Assembly: GCF_003589595.1 (NCBI RefSeq)
Contig: NW_020654422.1
Span: forward strand, 12,472,457-12,536,456
Direction of reading: 5' to 3'
DNA length: 64,000 nt
DNA from: Hyposmocoma kahamanoa
Lineage: Eukaryota; Arthropoda; Insecta; Lepidoptera; Cosmopterigidae
In this document: positions 33,387 to 44,232 of the stretch, one piece after another
How positions within the stretch are numbered: the stretch's first letter is position 1
Layout of the letters: each line of letters opens with the position of its first letter
The notes under the pieces: model-generated
What the model was told of the DNA's origin: nothing
The model's database searches: none
What the model saw: the letters and a program-made list of their open reading frames with translations, nothing else
Position numbers and translations under genes: made by a program

Positions 33387-33596
33387 TAACTGCCTCTGTG
33401 GCCGAACCATCTACGACTACGACGCAGAGGTCCCAGGTTCAATTCCCAGGCCGGGAGAAATATTTGTATTGCCTATATTTATTTCTCTTGTGAGTTTGGG
33501 TGTAATCTGTGTTTGTCTAAGTGTGTGTCCATGGCACCCACGACACAGAGTTTCCCTAGTGCGGGGCTATGTTGAGTGTGTGCGTTATTATTATAG
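33387..33596 (+). repeat. SINE-A, copy 6 (full length)
   Basis: TAACTGCCTCTGTGGCCGAA, B box GGTTCAATTCC (one change), body CTTGTGAGTTTGGGTGTAAT, GCACCCACGACACAG and a short (ATT)n tail. It ends next to a LINE-A 3' fragment. Confidence 0.93.
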
Positions 33597-33611
33597 GTGA
33601 CTCGGAATTCA

Positions 33612-33985
33612 TAGAAATGAAGGCGTCGAGCCTTGAACATCGTCGTAAAGTTGCCTGCTTATCGCTATTCTACACGGAGAGTGTGTGAGGGAATTGCACA
33701 ATTTAATACCGCCTTCCTTTTTCCATCATCACGGGGCTAGAGGTAGGCTGGAGTTTTGCCCCTATGTTGATGATATTGCAAGTATTCGCAAGAAACGTTT
33801 CGCCTCCATATTTATATGGCGAACGACTATGAAGTGGAATTCCATGCCCGCAAACTTTTAACTTGGGTATTTTTAGGGTGAGAGTGAACAGGCATCATTT
33901 AGATGCGCATGCTCCATCGTCGACCTCATTGTCACGTCCATCAGGTAAGATGAGGTCACTTAAATTTTTAATAAAAAAATGATTT
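33612..33985 (+). pseudogene. LINE-A 3' end, copy 3
   Basis: Plus strand encodes SLEHRRKVACLSLFYTES, then disrupted LIPP/HPYV-type blocks, then EWNSMP-like sequence. It finishes with CATCGTCGACCTCATTGTCAC and a short A-rich end. Same family as 13,722-15,890 (minus) and 19,545-19,872 (plus). Confidence 0.85.
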
Positions 33986-34067
33986 CTCAGCTTAACATCA
34001 CGCTTAGTAACTTAGTATGGTCATTATATTTAAATTGCAAAGTACATATGTTAACATTGTTTGGTGA

Positions 34068-34110
34068 ACTGTCACGCAGAAGTCCCAGTTTCGATTCCCG
34101 GACCGGGAGA
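34068..34110 (+). repeat. SINE-A, copy 7, cut by the assembly gap
   Basis: GTCACGCAGAAGTCCCAG and a B-box-like TTTCGATTCCCGGACCGGG run directly into the N run. The body and tail are missing from the assembly. Confidence 0.85.
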
Positions 34111-34120
34111 NNNNNNNNNN
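34111..34120. other. Assembly gap (10 N)
   Basis: Ten undetermined bases. The true gap length is unknown, because ten is probably a placeholder. Confidence 0.99.
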
Positions 34121-35045
34121 TAACTCTACATTAAATTTTATCGAAATATATGGAATATTATTGCTTAAAATGAAAAAAAAAAACAACAACCTACAACCTT
34201 ACTGTGTAGACTACCAAGTAAGTGCTTTATATATTTACTAATATGTAACACTTACTCGTGTAACATTCACATCTAAACTGGGATTTAATATGTTTCGGTC
34301 CGCTAGGACGTATTTGATGTCGGAAATTGCTGCCCTCGGGATGCCCGCTTCCTTCTTGTTCATACATCCGGACCCTGACGTTATATTGTGACATTGTCGT
34401 CTATTTAAAAGCATCTGATGGTGCTTACTAGTTTCACCTTTTAAGCACAAAGGACTAACCTTTTCATGGCAAAAACTTCAAGCACAGTTTGGAATCTCCA
34501 AACGGTCAGTCAGAGTTCAAAATTAAAAAGATATGAATTGATAACGAATTACGTCATTTTCGACTCTCTAACACTCAAAATGCATTTTGACGTTACACAC
34601 TTGTAATTTTGTTTGTTTGATAAGGCTCCCTCAATTGTCTTCCATATGTTATAGAAAATTAAGGCACTTTCGGGCCTGTGATCAGAATTCTTCACTAGAT
34701 TCAGTTAAAACTTAAAGTATTATGGTATTCATAGCTCTTGTTGCCAAAACTCACACATTCATATTTTGAAATCTTCATAATGATTGGTCGGTAAAATTAG
34801 AAACTATTCAAAAAGAAATAACAAATTCTGGACTGTTAATATAATTGCGTTGCAAGTTACGACGTTATGATTTTTTAATGAAGTTTCAATCAATGTGCCG
34901 CCATCTAATGATCAATTGCTGAACGACGACGAATTTGAGATGTTTACTCAGTTCTCCAGCGACCATATTACAGCGGTATAAAGTTTACTTTCCTTTCTTG
35001 TAACAAAAAATATGCGATAAATAGAAAATTTAAAATTTATAAAAA
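34121..35045. other. AT-rich sequence, no supported gene
   Basis: A 70-codon minus-strand frame (34,238-34,450) lies in a slightly less AT-rich stretch. It could be an exon, but it has no recognisable motif. Confidence 0.35.
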
Positions 35046-35258
35046 TTAAATAAAATAAGACAACGATGGCATGAAACCACCATAGATAGATAATACTACA
35101 AGTGCGACTATAGTCTTTGCACACCAAAGTAGCAATATTTTTGTACGATTTTCGACGCTTTCCGTGAGATAATTGACACGATCAACCATAACGTACAAAG
35201 CGAAAACGGCGGACTGAGCTTCGCGTAGTGCAGGCATACGGTCACGTAAACTAAGCAC
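35046..35258 (-). CDS. Candidate terminal exon: short C-terminal membrane-anchored sequence, function unknown
   Basis: The minus strand encodes LRDRMPALREAQSAVFALY, a likely amphipathic helix, then VNYLTESVENRTKI and a hydrophobic run (LLLWCAKTIVALVVLSIYGG) that would span a membrane about 15 residues from the stop. The frame stays open upstream to about 35,285, where AG acceptor-like sites (CCATTACAG and AATACAG) occur. Those two facts and the balanced composition suggest a last coding exon rather than chance. There is no family match that I can name and no clear polyadenylation signal, so chance is still possible. I give the exon end at the stop only; the 5' boundary is uncertain. Confidence 0.35.
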   Translation of the reverse strand: MLSLRDRMPALREAQSAVFALYVMVDRVNYLTESVENRTKILLLWCAKTIVALVVLSIYGGFMPSLSYFI

Positions 35259-37037
35259 TTCTACTGTATTTATTGTTCTGTAATGGTATTACTGCTTCTC
35301 CTTCTTGGGGTACCATCTCCACCGGAGGTCGGCTATCATTGTGGCAATTTGGGTCGTGTCGATAGTTTGAGATTACGATTGCAAAGGGGTGGCTCATTTA
35401 ATAAAAGCATGGTGTTACTACATTATTATATTTAGTCCCACAGTACGCCATATAGAAACATAATTTTTAATGCCAAAAACATAAAACACTCAATCTAATG
35501 TGCCTGTGCTCTTAAACAAAATTTGTCAAGGACGTTGGTCACATTCTACTATCACTAATACATTTTCAATGTAATGTGCATTGTAATGTAGTGTGCGATA
35601 CAAGGTATTGTAGTCTGGGAGTACCGTCATGGTTGCGCTTATAGTTGACAGTTGAGATCATGTTGTCTGTTGTTATGTTAGAATGCGGGCAAAACTTGAT
35701 TATTTAGTAGTTGAACTACCGTATGCTTTCTAAAAAAATTTGTGATATGTCTCTCTGTATATTCATGTAAGTGAGGTACTTGTAATTCTTATTGAGAACA
35801 AATGTCTTAAACCATAATGTTGCTCAGTCAAAGTGACCGCCAAATCGAATTTTTCATACATCTGCACTACTAAACATAATGTAACTAGTTTCTTTGTACG
35901 AGCGGTTATGTGATCAACGCTGCTACCCGAGCCCACACCACCAACTCTAATTTAATACGGCCAACCAAAATTCACTTCGGAACACATTTTCCTAAATGTC
36001 TCAAGAATCTTGGCGTATTTTAAAATTTGTACAAAAACGAAACGTATCCTTTTCACATGTCACGTCAAACTCATTTTCTTAAGAATAGAACAAGAACATC
36101 TTACTAAGATATGCCAGACTCCTCAAGTTTGTACTCGAGAAAGGTTTTCGGCGGTAGTAAAAATACGACTAGACGCGACCAGTGCCACCATCCCAACTTA
36201 AAATATAGTTTGGAATTATTAGTAAAGTATCCGAGCCCTTTTTCATTCGAAGTTAAAACAAAACAAACACGACGTGCGGTGTCTAGTTAGTATTTTAAAA
36301 AGTGATAGGAATAAGTAGAATGACCACTTAAGAATCCCCTTTTACGTGTGAATCTCTAGAAACATTGGCATATAAATTTAAGTTTTACAATAAACTCAAT
36401 ACTCGCAGGCAAAGCAACTTTACATAAATATTGTATGTGAAAAAAGGATCGAAATCAGAACATCGGATAAGTTGGGTCCGTCAGCTTAATTGCTCTATGA
36501 AAATTTGACGTATTTAAGTTGTTGTAGCAAGGACCAATCACTTTTACAAACATTTTAAACTATCCCAGGTGTATGTTACGAGAGAAGAAACATTTTTTTA
36601 CTGAATAAAATTTTGAAACATATTGACAGTTTTTTTAATTACTTGCCAGCACTGTAGTTTGACTTGCTCATTGCCAATGTTGTTATATGTATATTACTTA
36701 AGTTGGGTGTGAGTTAGATATCAATTGGGCGAATCCGACTAACTCGTATACGGGCTTGTTCGTTTTTCTGAACTTGGCCCCTTTTTCATATACAGGTTTT
36801 TGGTAGGCTATTAATTACGTCTGGCTTGAGAGGTAATGTACACATTATGAGAAAACTTTCATGCCAGGGTGAGGGTTTAAAATAGCTCTCATGATATGGA
36901 TTCTTCAAACCGTGATGTGTATATATATACAATATGATATTATATTGCAGTTATATGGCGATAATCAGTGAACCTCCCTAATGTGATGCTTATGGCAAAA
37001 CCTCTATATTGACATGCTCTCAATGTTGCTCTATTGG
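35259..37037. other. AT-rich sequence, no supported gene
   Basis: Includes a 63-codon plus-strand frame (36,010-36,201) without motifs. No repeat is recognised. Confidence 0.4.
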
Positions 37038-37250
37038 ACTGCCTCCGTGGCCGAGTGGTTGCCATGCTGGACTGCCACGCAGAGGTTCCAGGTTCGATGT
37101 CTGGGCCTGGAAAAATGTTTGTATGGCTTACATTTCTTTCTCTAGTGACTTTGGGTGTAATTTGTGTTTGTCTATGTGTGTGTCTATGGCACCCGCGACA
37201 CAGGGTTTCTCTAGTGCGGGGCTATGAGTGTATACGTATTTATTTATTAT
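37038..37250 (+). repeat. SINE-A, copy 8 (full length)
   Basis: ACTGCCTCCGTGGCCGAGTG, CACGCAGAGGTTCCAGG, a damaged B box (GGTTCGATGTC), then GTGACTTTGGGTGTAATTTG, GCACCCGCGACACAGGG and an A/T tail. Open frames of 72-132 codons through it are not genes. Confidence 0.93.
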
Positions 37251-37505
37251 CACAGCGCTTGTATCATTGTAAACGCGCGATTGCAGCGGTGCAAACGCGC
37301 GATTGCACCGACGCAGTCGTTTATGTTGAATCATTAAAAACGTGCATCGCATTTGCATCGCGATTGTATCGCGTTTGCATAGCGATTGTATCTCTGTTTA
37401 AGTCGCGCGTGTATGTAAAGGTCGACAATTAGCAACTGTATCGTTACTGCGACGCGACTGAATCGCTGCAGACACGCTGCTAAAAATCGCATTGTGTAAC
37501 CGCTC
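37251..37505. repeat. CpG-rich quasi-palindromic island
   Basis: A cluster of partly self-complementary words such as GCGCGATTGCA, CATCGCGATTGTATCGCG and TTTGCATAGCGATTGTAT, with spacing near 15-20 bp. It begins at the SINE-A tail. Its origin is unknown; similar islands lie near 12,055, 32,430 and 39,200. Confidence 0.6.
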
Positions 37506-38178
37506 TAAGGTGCACATAGCTGGTTTCGATTTGAATATTATGCAATAATTTATACGTTATAGTGTATTATGTTATAATTTATAGGCAACAGATATATATC
37601 TTTTAGCAAGAAAGTAGTAATTAATACAGAAGTAAAAGTTGTTCTCTTAGGACGAGCTTAACGAATTAGGAGCCTGCGCTAACTTTCAGATAATTTCTTG
37701 AGTTCCTCTTACTCGCTCGTTGGGTTTTTGCAGTGTTTATGAATTTAGTTGAGTAATTACTTTAAATATGATATTGGAGTTAAAAATTAGAGCACTTGGG
37801 TCTACTCGGGTAAATTGAAATTGTAAGGCTAGTAGCTAACATAAACAAGAATAACTTTCAAAGAGCTTCCAAAGGTTGACAACCTATTTCGAAGAACACC
37901 TAGACAGAGCTAGTAAATTAGCAATATAGTAGTGGCATAAAGCAGAGGATACACACAGCATGTACCATTTTCGTAAGACTCAAACGACGTTGAAACAGGA
38001 ACGATTGAAAATCAGCGTCTGTCTCGCCCGAGATGGACATATTGCTGAGTCTATATTCTTTTCTTCTTTAGCGCCACTATACACACTCACTAACTTAAAA
38101 TAACACAGTCATTTGTTGTTTTAGTGTTAAGCATTAGATTTAAGTGTGTATAGTCAAATTAACGAATAAACGTTTTTT
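37506..38178. other. AT-rich sequence, nothing recognised
   Basis: No supported feature. Confidence 0.4.
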
Positions 38179-38408
38179 AACCGACTTCCAAAAAAGGAGG
38201 ACGTTCTCAATTCGAATGTATGTTTTTTTGTATGTATGTTACGATAACTCTGCCATTTGCGAACCGATTTTGATGGTTCTTTTTTTGTTGGAAAGAGGGT
38301 ACCTCAGAAGTATCATTTAAATTTGAAGAAAATATTCGACCTCTAAGGGTGGTAAACTTGGGGATGAATGACTTTTGAGGTCGGTTTTTTAGTACTCTGT
38401 ACTGAGGT
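38179..38408 (+). repeat. Dispersed repeat family D', copy 3 (best copy)
   Basis: AACCGACTTCCAAAAAAGGA, GCGAACCGATTTTGATGG, GTTGGAAAGAGGGTACC, TTTAAATTTGAAGAAAAT, CGACCTCTAAGGGTGG and TTTGAGGTCGGTTTTTT, then GTACTCTGTACTGAGG. The first and last blocks are imperfect inverted repeats (AACCGACTT versus the complement of AGGTCGGTT). Confidence 0.9.
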
Positions 38409-39749
38409 TAGGTTATTCGTTCTTTCATAATTCTTTCTATAGCTTTAAAACCAATAAAATTATAAAGACGGTTTCATAAGAACAACAACAAACTTAGCAT
38501 GAATACAATGATAAAAATAAGCATTCTGCAAACTGTCAATTTACTGTCATCGATGACGCTGTAATTGCCATAGTCGATAGATAAGAGAAAAAACATTTTA
38601 AAATTATTTTAGATCTTGTGAGTTTCGTCTACGTGAACTAGCGTGTCACGTGATTGTTTCATCTCACTGCTGACAAAATCAACTTTCATAGCTTATCCTG
38701 CGGAGCAAATAAATTTCAACACCACCCTTATGCCCTTTGAGGAAACAGTGTAAAAAACAATTCGCACTTTAATCAGCGAAATTGCAAATCAAACATAGCA
38801 CATACGAATTCGACACTGAACAATTCCTCTTGTCTCCTGTTGATTCGCCCCATGCCTCCCTTATTTACATAGCGAGAGTTTTCTTTGACGAGTCTTCCGA
38901 ATGTGTGAGTGAGTATCGCTCAAAGGTTTCAAATAAATTAATTTTAAGTCGTATCTTCTTACTGAGGTTACGCAGGTTTAAGAAAATATACAAGATCCAT
39001 ATTAAAATATAAATATGATAAATGAAGAGTAAATAAAAATAAGTAATATGAAGCTTTCATACTGTGCACTGGCTTAGTGATAATGTCTTCAAAAAAAGTT
39101 TGGTATTTTGTCTTTTGTCATAGGAAATAAACAAATTATTGCATCATGTTAAGACACGCAATCATTCGAAAAGCTTATATACATAATTTTTTCAGTTATA
39201 GGCGCAATCGGCAACTAGAAGCGTATTCGCTTCCAGTTGCCGGTTCTATTTTCATACAACTGATATGAAATCGACACAATCGCCGGTTGCAGCAGTCGGA
39301 CACTGTCGCCGGTTGCCGCAACCACAATTTGTATGAATATAGAATATTCGCTTCTAGTTACCGGTTGCTCTTATCCAACACAAGACACGTTTCCGCGGCG
39401 GCCCCCCGACACTCGTAGCGCTATTTATAAATTCATGCCTTCATACCGTTTAAAAGGGCTCCAAGTTTCCAGAGAAAGTTGGCTCAATGCGGCGGATGCT
39501 AGCTGCGTGCGAAGGAATCTGATGGGCCTTTGAGGATCAAAGCCTTTGAATGTTACATATTCCTAAGAGCAGCATTACTTGCGGTCACTACTACTTCGAC
39601 GGCGGTATGCGATGGATAGTCTATAGTTTTCTTCTCTCAATAATCTTTTACACTGTGATGTAAATTTGACAACAGAATTCTTAAACACATGGTTTTAATT
39701 ACCTCGATAAAGTCTAAAGGAGATAGTACCTATCTTTTTTTATGATATC
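38409..39749. other. Unassigned sequence with a palindrome-rich island
   Basis: At 39,195-39,375 CAACTAGAAGCGTATTCGC and TTCCAGTTGCCGGTT recur as TATTCGCTTCTAGTTACC and GGTTGC words in direct and inverted order, with TTTGTATGAATATAG between. This is the same kind of island as at 12,055 and 32,430. No gene is supported. Confidence 0.5.
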
Positions 39750-39925
39750 AATCGACGAGACGAACAAGTCATGCGCCAGGTGGTAATTGACGCGCCTATC
39801 CATGACAATTGTGACAAGTGCCATTAGAGCTATAAATCACAAAAGGATCTGAGGGGCTCTGCCACTACGTTCGTCATCCTGAGTCATAAGTTGACAAGTT
39901 CCATATGCCTGTAATTTCAGCATGA
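39750..39925 (+). repeat. Dispersed repeat family C', copy 4 (3' truncated)
   Basis: CGACGAGACGAACAAGTC, TGCGCCAGGTGG, GGATCTGAGGGGCTC, GTCATCCTGAGTCATAAG and TTGACAAGTTCCATATGCC. It stops after GTAATTTCAGCATG, before the AACGCAGTAATG half. Confidence 0.85.
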
Positions 39926-40333
39926 ACTACTTATTTATGAACAACTTTTTCGTTGCTGTTGGTTTATTACTCGATCAAAATGTATTCTTATCCTCATATT
40001 ATACAGCTTGTTTTTACCCTGTTCGACCTTTTTGGTATCTTTGTATCTATTGGTTACAAAGGAAGAACCTAGATCATATTTCTTAGACTGAATTGAAATT
40101 CTTGTAACCCTCTTAGTCCTGGAAGCCGAGCCTAATATTGATACACGACGGGTAGAGGATTAGAAATAATTTGTCAGCGTCACTGTAAAGGGCTGTAACG
40201 AAGATTCAGGCCAATAAATTTCAATCAACTGGAGGCCGGCCAAATGAAGTTATGACCGGGTTTACATACGCCTTGCTTGAATATTGCGGGTAGGAATTTA
40301 TTGAGCGAAGGTACAGTGTTATAAAGAATGCCT
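39926..40333. other. Unassigned sequence
   Basis: No supported feature. Confidence 0.4.
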
Positions 40334-40800
40334 TATGAGTCGATACTACCTCAGCTCGAATTTATTTTTTTCCCGTACAATAAATACAATTCATATTGCT
40401 TAGGTCGAGCGGCAGGGTCACTGGCTTTATTTCAGAAATTATTTTTTTACAAACGAAATATTTTTTTTACAAACGAAATTAAGAGCCATTTCAAAAATGT
40501 GTATATCGTATACTATACGTGTTGTATTTAGTTAAGTTGATATTAAAAAATCATTGGTATATGTAAAGTACCTATTGAATACAGCGGTTTTCTAGTATAA
40601 TTTCGAGGTAAGATTGTGTTTTTTCTGAAAATTTTTAGGAATCGTGTTTTCGCATAGTATAATACTTATTTATTTTGCATTTATAATCAGTGTATAGCCT
40701 CAATTTTATTATATATTTTTTCAAAAGTGATTGATTTAACGCTTTCAGTGTTATGCGGAATCAGCCAAAGCCATTTGAGGTTGTATAGACTTAGTTGTCT
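40334..40800 (+). repeat. Unnamed dispersed element B', copy 2
   Basis: Aligns with 17,312-17,760 over its whole length, with small indels such as an extra TTTACAAACGAAAT unit. It keeps a consensus-like 5' splice signal GAG|GTAAGA at 40,608, where copy 1 has GAGATAAGT. It ends with an ATG at 40,753 reading MRNQPKPFEVV and a stop. Confidence 0.7.
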
Positions 40801-41239
40801 TAAAAAAAAATGCACAGTGCTCTGTATCACAATGCCCGCTAAATGTGAATCTGTCAATCATAATAGTTTCAGTGCAGTGTTGTAAATAGAATGGTAGAAA
40901 TAGAAATAGTGTTTCGATTTGAGAACTGAAAACGAGTTTAATCGATTGAATGATCTGATATATTCTAATTGATTATGTAAGTAGCTCCAGAAACAGGTTA
41001 AAATGATTATACAAATAAACTCAGAATTCGAATCCATGTGTGTTTATATCGGGAAATAATAAAGGTTAATTAGTTCATATTAACGCAATTGTTTATTCGT
41101 TAGAGAAGGCACATAAAATAACGTAAGAAACATAAAATATCATATGTAAGGTAACCCTTTTGAATTCACTCAGAGGCAATGAAATAAGTCAATGTGAATG
41201 GCGTTTGGGCCAGCAGCTGAGTCCGCGCGCGCGGTATCG
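40801..41239. other. AT-rich sequence, nothing recognised
   Basis: No supported feature. A GC-rich patch at 41,215-41,260 overlaps the start of the next entry. Confidence 0.4.
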
Positions 41240-41580
41240 CTATCAACGGCGGCCGCCGCCTTCGCGTCTGCCCCATGTACTTGTCCGGAACGTACAATTT
41301 TACTTGCCCCCAATACACCTGAATACGTAACTTCCCGGTTTTTCGGTCCCGCCTTACCTCCTGTTTACTGTACCCTACCATACTTAGGACGAACAACGTT
41401 GGATGTATTAAAGGGTAATAAGGGTAAACTGCATATAACCTTAGGGATAAGTATCTGGTAAATTTTTTTTGTATTTTCTCCAGCATAGCTTTATACTTGG
41501 CTTCCTACGGTGCCCAGATGTTCGCGTTGCCCTCCAATGTACTTCTTACTAGAGCATTATAGAGAGCGCATTAAACTTTC
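41240..41580 (-). pseudogene. Non-LTR retrotransposon RT C-terminal fragment
   Basis: Minus strand gives LVRSTLEGNANIWAP, a stop, then MLEKIQKKFTRYL, YPYYPLIHPTLF and VGYSKQEVRRDR. This is the thumb/connection region after the RT palm of jockey/CR1-like LINEs, typically L..YG..W.P ... LE.IQ.KF.R ... RRD. The frame then runs on into unrelated sequence (41,166-41,270), so only about 90 codons are LINE-derived. Confidence 0.8.
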
Positions 41581-42344
41581 TGCTCTGCGCAGTACAAAAA
41601 CCAACCTCCTGTAAGCTTGGCTTCAACCGTGACCATGGGACCTGTAAAGGGCTCGCAACGTTGGTTTGTTTGAGAAAGCAAATATACGCGATTTACATCC
41701 GTAAAAATAGTTTTATTTCCTAAGTTGCTAGTAGTATTGTGACTTTCTGAGCTACTGAGCCTCTACCAGTTGTACGCTCATCTGCCGAAGCATGCAGTTC
41801 TGCACGACGGATTCAAAAACCTTCGCCGCTGTGTATAAATTAAGTTGATAGAGTAGCATTACATCGGCAAGATTTTTAGGAACTTTCTGTATTTCACTCG
41901 GTTGTTTCCATATTTTTATTGCCACTAAATGTTTCGGTATTTTAATAAATAATTTGAATACACTCAGTTTTTCCTTACTTTTCGGAGCTTTTATTACTAT
42001 CCGTTTGTAGCAATAAAGAAAATAAGAGAACGTTTTTGTAAAAGTAATATTTTTTTAATTTACAAAATCCTTCAAAATATCTCTCGAATCTAAGTTTCCG
42101 TTGAACGTTTTGAGCGGCTAGTCTCAGAGGGTTTTATATAACTCATACGTAAAGTGTTCTTATTATCTCAAAACTCTGCCGTGGAGCTATCTGCAAGTTT
42201 TGTTGAGTTCTTTGCCTCAGTTTTGACTCAGGGGACTATGGGAAAATGTTCGCAGAAAGAGCACAGTTGTCTTAATTATATTTAAGTAAATAATATATAA
42301 ACAAGGGTCTTATGTGTGATATGTTTCGTCGTGTATACTCACAT

Positions 42345-42392
42345 ATATACATATATATATATATATTTTTTATAATAAATAAATATATATGT

Positions 42393-42450
<58 letters not shown>
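42345..42450. repeat. (TA)n microsatellite
   Basis: Two blocks of TA repeats separated by a short TTTTTATAATAAATAAAT-like spacer. The right block has about 30 units. Confidence 0.97.
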
Positions 42451-42451
<1 letters not shown>

Positions 42452-42583
42452 CTGAATTGAATTGTAATTGAAACGGGATATATCTATGTATCTTTACTGC
42501 TGACAAATACCGATCAAAACATTCTTTCATATTTTCAAGGACTTTATTAATTATAATAGGTTATTGTAGATGTATTATCGTAT

Positions 42584-42587
<4 letters not shown>

Positions 42588-42620
<33 letters not shown>
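42588..42620. repeat. (TA)n microsatellite, second tract
   Basis: About 16 TA units after AAGGGATATA, about 140 bp from the first tract. Confidence 0.95.
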
Positions 42621-42623
<3 letters not shown>

Positions 42624-43135
42624 ATAGATGTTGAGCGAAACTAGAGTACCTACCTACATGTCTGAACGTAAATATACGCAAACACGCACCAAACATGGCG
42701 TGCGTCTGAATGGCCGAATTTGTATCGAATCCGATGAGTGGACACTATTCCAACACTACATTTAGCAAAAGTTACATTTGCATAACGAATAGGGCTATTC
42801 TCAACATACGCGAGTTACAAATAAGTGCTACAAATGTGAGCAACACCAGGCGTTATTTGTCAGCATTATTTGTATATAAATGATGTCGAAATATTTCATA
42901 TCATCATCATTATAACTTATAACTCACCGGGCTCTGGTCTTATATGTTGTATGCGTCCATAACGCGCCATCCTCATATTTGGATACGAATGAATGAAAGG
43001 CGGGTCGTACTGAACAAGTCTATTCAGTTGGGAAGTTGCGATTTCAAAACATATACGCACTATAATTTTTAAACAATACAGAGCCATGTATACCTATTAA
43101 TATTATAGAAGAGCGGTGTTTCCTTTTTTTTTAAT

Positions 43136-43440
43136 TTCAGGAAATCCTCATGGATACCCTCCGCCCCGGGGAAGCGAAGGGTTATGTCGGACTCCTACCG
43201 ACTAAAACCTGACGGTGTTCCTTCTTCTCACTATTGCCGGAGCCACGGGGGCGCTCTCGCATTCTTCCACGACACCGACGGAGAGCGGTTCGACTAGGCG
43301 CCGAACCCTATCTCACTGTGCGGCGAGAGATATTACCTCCCGTGTGTGGAACACGTCTGGAGGACTTCACGCAACCTCCTGTATGGGCGCTATCAAACCT
43401 AAAAGGAAACATCAGCCTCTGAACTATACCGTCTGAAATG
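43136..43440 (+). repeat. GC-rich dispersed-type sequence, unknown element
   Basis: Begins after a T-rich tract with AGGAAATCCTCATGGATACC, CTCCGCCCCGGGGAAGCG and TGTCGGACTCCTACCGAC. I associate these words with a repeat in other moth genomes, but I cannot name the element. The two overlapping 62-73 codon frames are not convincing genes. It precedes an R4/Dong-like LINE end by about 340 bp, so it may belong to the same element. Confidence 0.4.
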
Positions 43441-43779
43441 AACAATTTTATTTTTATTTTTTTTATTTTACACTCACTAGGCATTTATCGAAATCGTTAC
43501 AATTTGCTGAATTTATCTACAAGTGCTTTGTAATATGTCGATCACTTGTTAATCTGTGATTGTACAGGCAAGTGGCGTCTTTTACCTAATATAGACATTA
43601 ACCGTTACCAATTGGATTTTAAATTTGCTTCACATTGGCCGGCTTTTTGAGCGTTCTTAAGAAGTGAATCTTATTTAGCTTTCCTTTAAGGTATTCCGTG
43701 CAACTGCTTTAGTCAGAACTTGGTTAGCCTTCTATTTCTGTTCGTCTAATGTGCTCAAAAAGTAGAATTTTACAAATAT

Positions 43780-44192
43780 AACTTATTTAATAAGTTCGCA
43801 GTCGAGAGTATTTCTTGTGGACGTGACCATCCCGCATGACGAGGGTCTCGTGAAAGCTGACACCGAGAAACGTCGGAAGTATCTCGACCTGGCGCACGAG
43901 ATCACCGACATGTGGGATGTGGCCTCCACTGAAATAATCCCAATTGTTTTGTCCGCAAATGGGTTAATTCCAGTCAGCCTTTCTAACAGCTTGAGGCGGT
44001 TGGATTTCTGTGGCGTGTCGCTTCCAGCACAAATGCAGAAGGCGGTCCTGCTCGATACGGCACGTATTGTTCGCCGATTCTTGGACCTGAGTCCCTGACC
44101 CCGGCCGACTGTGCCATAGCCGGGAAATACCGCCTCTCCCATTTAAAAATTCAAAATTAGTCTTTTAGGCCTTGGGAGAGGCGAGAGTTTAA

Positions 44193-44193
<1 letters not shown>
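43780..44193 (+). pseudogene. R4/Dong-like LINE ORF C-terminus plus 3' UTR
   Basis: The plus strand reads LVDVTIPHDEGLVKADTEKR, RKYLDLAHEITDMW, EIIPIVLSANGLIPVSL and QKAVLLDTARIVRRFL, ending at a stop at 44,098. A D-x-T-I-P block followed by an EK..KYLDL helix fits the restriction-like (PD-(D/E)XK) endonuclease found C-terminal to the RT in R2/R4/Dong-type LINEs. The frame is open for 93 codons or more. The 3' UTR (GACCCCGGCCGACTGTGCC, GGAGAGGCGAGAG) ends in (AAT)n, shared with an opposite-facing SINE-A. The RT is missing upstream. Confidence 0.65.

Positions 44194-44232
<39 letters not shown>

Larger units (their letters stand above)
41581..43135. other. AT-rich sequence with two (TA)n microsatellites
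   Basis: (TA)n runs lie at about 42,345-42,450 (interrupted) and 42,588-42,620. At 41,620-41,670 a fragment reading CGTGACCATGGGACCTG then CTCGCAACGTTGG matches the inverted word at 6,880 and 20,165. No gene is supported; the 63-codon frame on the TA tract is an artefact. Confidence 0.65.

Noticed and set aside
34238..34450. 70-codon minus-strand exon candidate
   Set aside because: No clear splice sites or motifs, and it lies close to the assembly gap; evidence is too thin to list as a gene.
41198..41461. 87-codon plus-strand frame with an Ala-rich start
   Set aside because: Largely antisense to the LINE C-terminal fragment, and the Ala-rich part reflects a local GC patch.
42339..42530. Ile/Tyr-rich 63-codon frame
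   Set aside because: Translation of a (TA)n tract.
42345..42620. CRISPR-like array
   Set aside because: Simple TA repeats with no unique spacers; eukaryotic context.
43817..44098. Host gene call for the 93-codon frame
   Set aside because: Its DVTIPHDE/KYLDLAHE/TARIVRRFL pattern matches the C-terminus of a LINE polymerase and is followed by a LINE-type 3' UTR with (AAT)n tail.
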